From: Anaerolineae bacterium
GTDB lineage: Bacteria > Chloroflexota > Anaerolineae > JAAYZQ01
Assembly: GCA_016926595.1 (NCBI GenBank)
Contig: JAFGOG010000229.1
Coordinates: forward strand, 1-15,536
Direction of reading: 5' to 3'
Length of the DNA stretch: 15,536 nucleotides
Under the pieces are notes generated by a model. It worked only from the letters and a program-made list of their open reading frames with translations. It ran no database searches and was not told the origin of the DNA. The position numbers were made by a program, and so were the translations under genes. How positions within the stretch are numbered: position 1 is the stretch's first letter; each line of letters starts with the position of its first letter. Of the stretch, positions 15,019 through 15,536 are shown piece by piece.

Positions 15019-15048
15019 ATTATACCACAGGCCAGGCACATAACACAA
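15019..15048 (-). promoter_or_regulatory. Extended -10 promoter of the LysM/M23-trmH operon
   Basis: A minus-strand TATAAT (15024-15019) preceded by TGG forms an extended -10, with TTGTGT (15048-15043) 18 nt upstream. The transcription start would fall near 15012, almost at the ATG (15010). The sequence around it nearly repeats that of the rplS promoter. Confidence 0.6.
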
Positions 15049-15071
15049 AATCACAGGCCGCTCCACAAGAC

Positions 15072-15100
15072 TTGACACCCACGCCGCGAAACCATATAAT
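15072..15100 (+). promoter_or_regulatory. Perfect-consensus sigma70 promoter of the OsmC-like gene
   Basis: TTGACA (15072-15077), a 17-nt spacer and TATAAT (15095-15100) match the consensus at all positions. Six nucleotides separate the -10 box from GTG 15107, so transcription should begin at or beside the start codon. This predicts strong, housekeeping-sigma expression of a leaderless mRNA. Confidence 0.85.
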
Positions 15101-15106
15101 GGCGTT

Positions 15107-15536
15107 GTGGACGATTCAACGCTGATCAACCGCGTCACGACGACCTACCTGGGCGACAACCGGGTATCGATTTCCGCGATCGGCTCTGAGAATCGCGACC
15201 GCCACTTTGTGGCAGATCAGCGGACCCACCTCGACCACGCGGGCGCCGGGTTTTGCCCCCTGGAGCTGGTGGCTGCCGCGCTGGGCGCTTGAATGGCGCT
15301 GACCATGGCGGCGGTCGCCGCCAACAAGGGGATAACACTCGGCAGGCTGGCCGTTTCAGTGGAAAGCCGCACCGAACTTGCCGACCGCAAGGCCGCCACC
15401 GTCTTTACCAGCCGCGTGGAATTGGACAAAGGGCTCACCGCGCGCGAACGGCGCATCCTGTTCAATTCAGCCCGCCTGTGCGAGGTGCACAAAATGCTGC
15501 GGGGCGAGATCACCTTCGAGGAAGAGATCACGGAAG
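15107..15536 (+). CDS. OsmC-family thiol peroxidase-like selenoprotein with in-frame TGA as Sec62 (3' truncated by window)
   Basis: OsmC/Ohr proteins are cytoplasmic dimers that reduce organic hydroperoxides through a peroxidatic and a resolving cysteine. Here the frame from GTG 15107 gives an OsmC-like N-terminal half (TTTYLGDNRVSISA, HFVADQRTHLDHAGAG, PLELVAAALGA). It then meets TGA at codon 62, exactly where the family has the peroxidatic Cys after LGA/LGS. The same frame continues without another stop for at least 81 codons: MALTMAAVAANKGITL, the TFSRVELDKGLT-like strand (here VFTSRVELDKG), then SARLCEVHKML with the second Cys at 125, as expected of the resolving Cys. A SECIS-like hairpin follows the TGA. 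Together this indicates selenocysteine. OsmC-like selenoproteins are known from bioinformatic surveys. An extra Cys50 precedes PLEL. There is no ribosome site, because the mRNA seems leaderless. A pseudogene or sequence error is less likely. Confidence 0.85.
15306..15323 (+). promoter_or_regulatory. Candidate bacterial SECIS element
   Basis: Following the TGA (15290-15292), TGGCGGC pairs perfectly with GCCGCCA over 7 bp around the tetraloop GGTC (15313-15316). The loop begins 20 nt after the TGA, close to the spacing in the E. coli fdhF element, whose loop also contains GGUC and is bound by SelB. It is translated as part of the OsmC-like frame, as bacterial SECIS elements are. Confidence 0.75.

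Noticed and set aside
15107..15292. A complete 61-residue protein ending at TGA 15292
   Set aside because: The conserved OsmC fold continues in the same frame after the TGA and includes the second redox Cys, so the TGA is better read as Sec.
15217..15531. Minus-strand ORF of 104 codons
   Set aside because: It is the antisense shadow of the OsmC-like gene, has Ser/Arg/Ala-rich composition and no family features.
1..15536. CRISPR arrays, tRNA genes, insertion sequences or prophage genes
   Set aside because: No regularly spaced repeats, tRNA-like folds, transposase motifs or phage proteins were recognised by reading. A tRNA or Rfam scan was not possible here.

Overview
The window is GC-rich, densely coded bacterial chromosome. 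It most likely comes from a Chloroflexota bacterium of the Anaerolineae type. The reasons are long Thr-Pro linkers in exported proteins, a LysM/M23 envelope protein of a kind common there, a DUF1786 protein, and a tungsten-type aldehyde ferredoxin oxidoreductase. The taxonomy is an inference. No tRNA, rRNA, CRISPR array, transposase or phage gene was seen.

Layout. (1) 1-1377, plus strand: the 3' part of an exported M23 metallopeptidase with a Thr-Pro linker, then a small lipoprotein. (2) 1392-5910, plus strand: a clear sigma70-type promoter drives potA-potB-potC-potD, a complete spermidine/putrescine ABC importer, followed by a small HExxH zincin gene. A 17-bp hairpin at 5911-5952 separates this from the convergent next unit. 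(3) 5956-9110, minus strand: an EutQ-like cupin, an ATP-dependent activase of the HgdC/BadF type, an overlooked 32-residue ORF and an aldehyde ferredoxin oxidoreductase. These lie behind a promoter at 9179-9207. A divergent LysR regulator follows (9352-10251) with a T-N11-A dyad in front of it. (4) 10270-11363, minus strand: rplS followed by rnhB. (5) 11545-12648, plus strand: a DUF1786 protein with its own promoter. (6) 12643-15010, minus strand: a membrane-anchored LysM/M23 protein followed by a SpoU/TrmH RNA methyltransferase. (7) 15107 to the window end, plus strand: an OsmC-family gene.

The main discovery is in region 7. The OsmC-like frame is interrupted by a single in-frame TGA (15290-15292) exactly where the family has its peroxidatic cysteine. 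The frame then continues with a well-conserved OsmC C-terminal half, including the second redox cysteine. A perfect GC hairpin with a GGUC loop starts 13 nt after the TGA, with its loop 20 nt after it, where a bacterial SECIS element should be. I read this as a selenoprotein (Sec62/Cys125) that standard annotation would cut to a 61-residue fragment. It has a perfect-consensus promoter (TTGACA-17-TATAAT) placed so that the GTG start falls at the expected transcription start, suggesting a leaderless mRNA.

A second point of interest is the cupin/activase/small-ORF/AOR unit. The activase is of the kind that normally energises a 2-hydroxyacyl-CoA dehydratase or related reductase, yet no such partner is encoded in the window. 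Two minus-strand promoters (before rplS and before the LysM/M23 gene) also share an unusually long common sequence around an extended -10 element.
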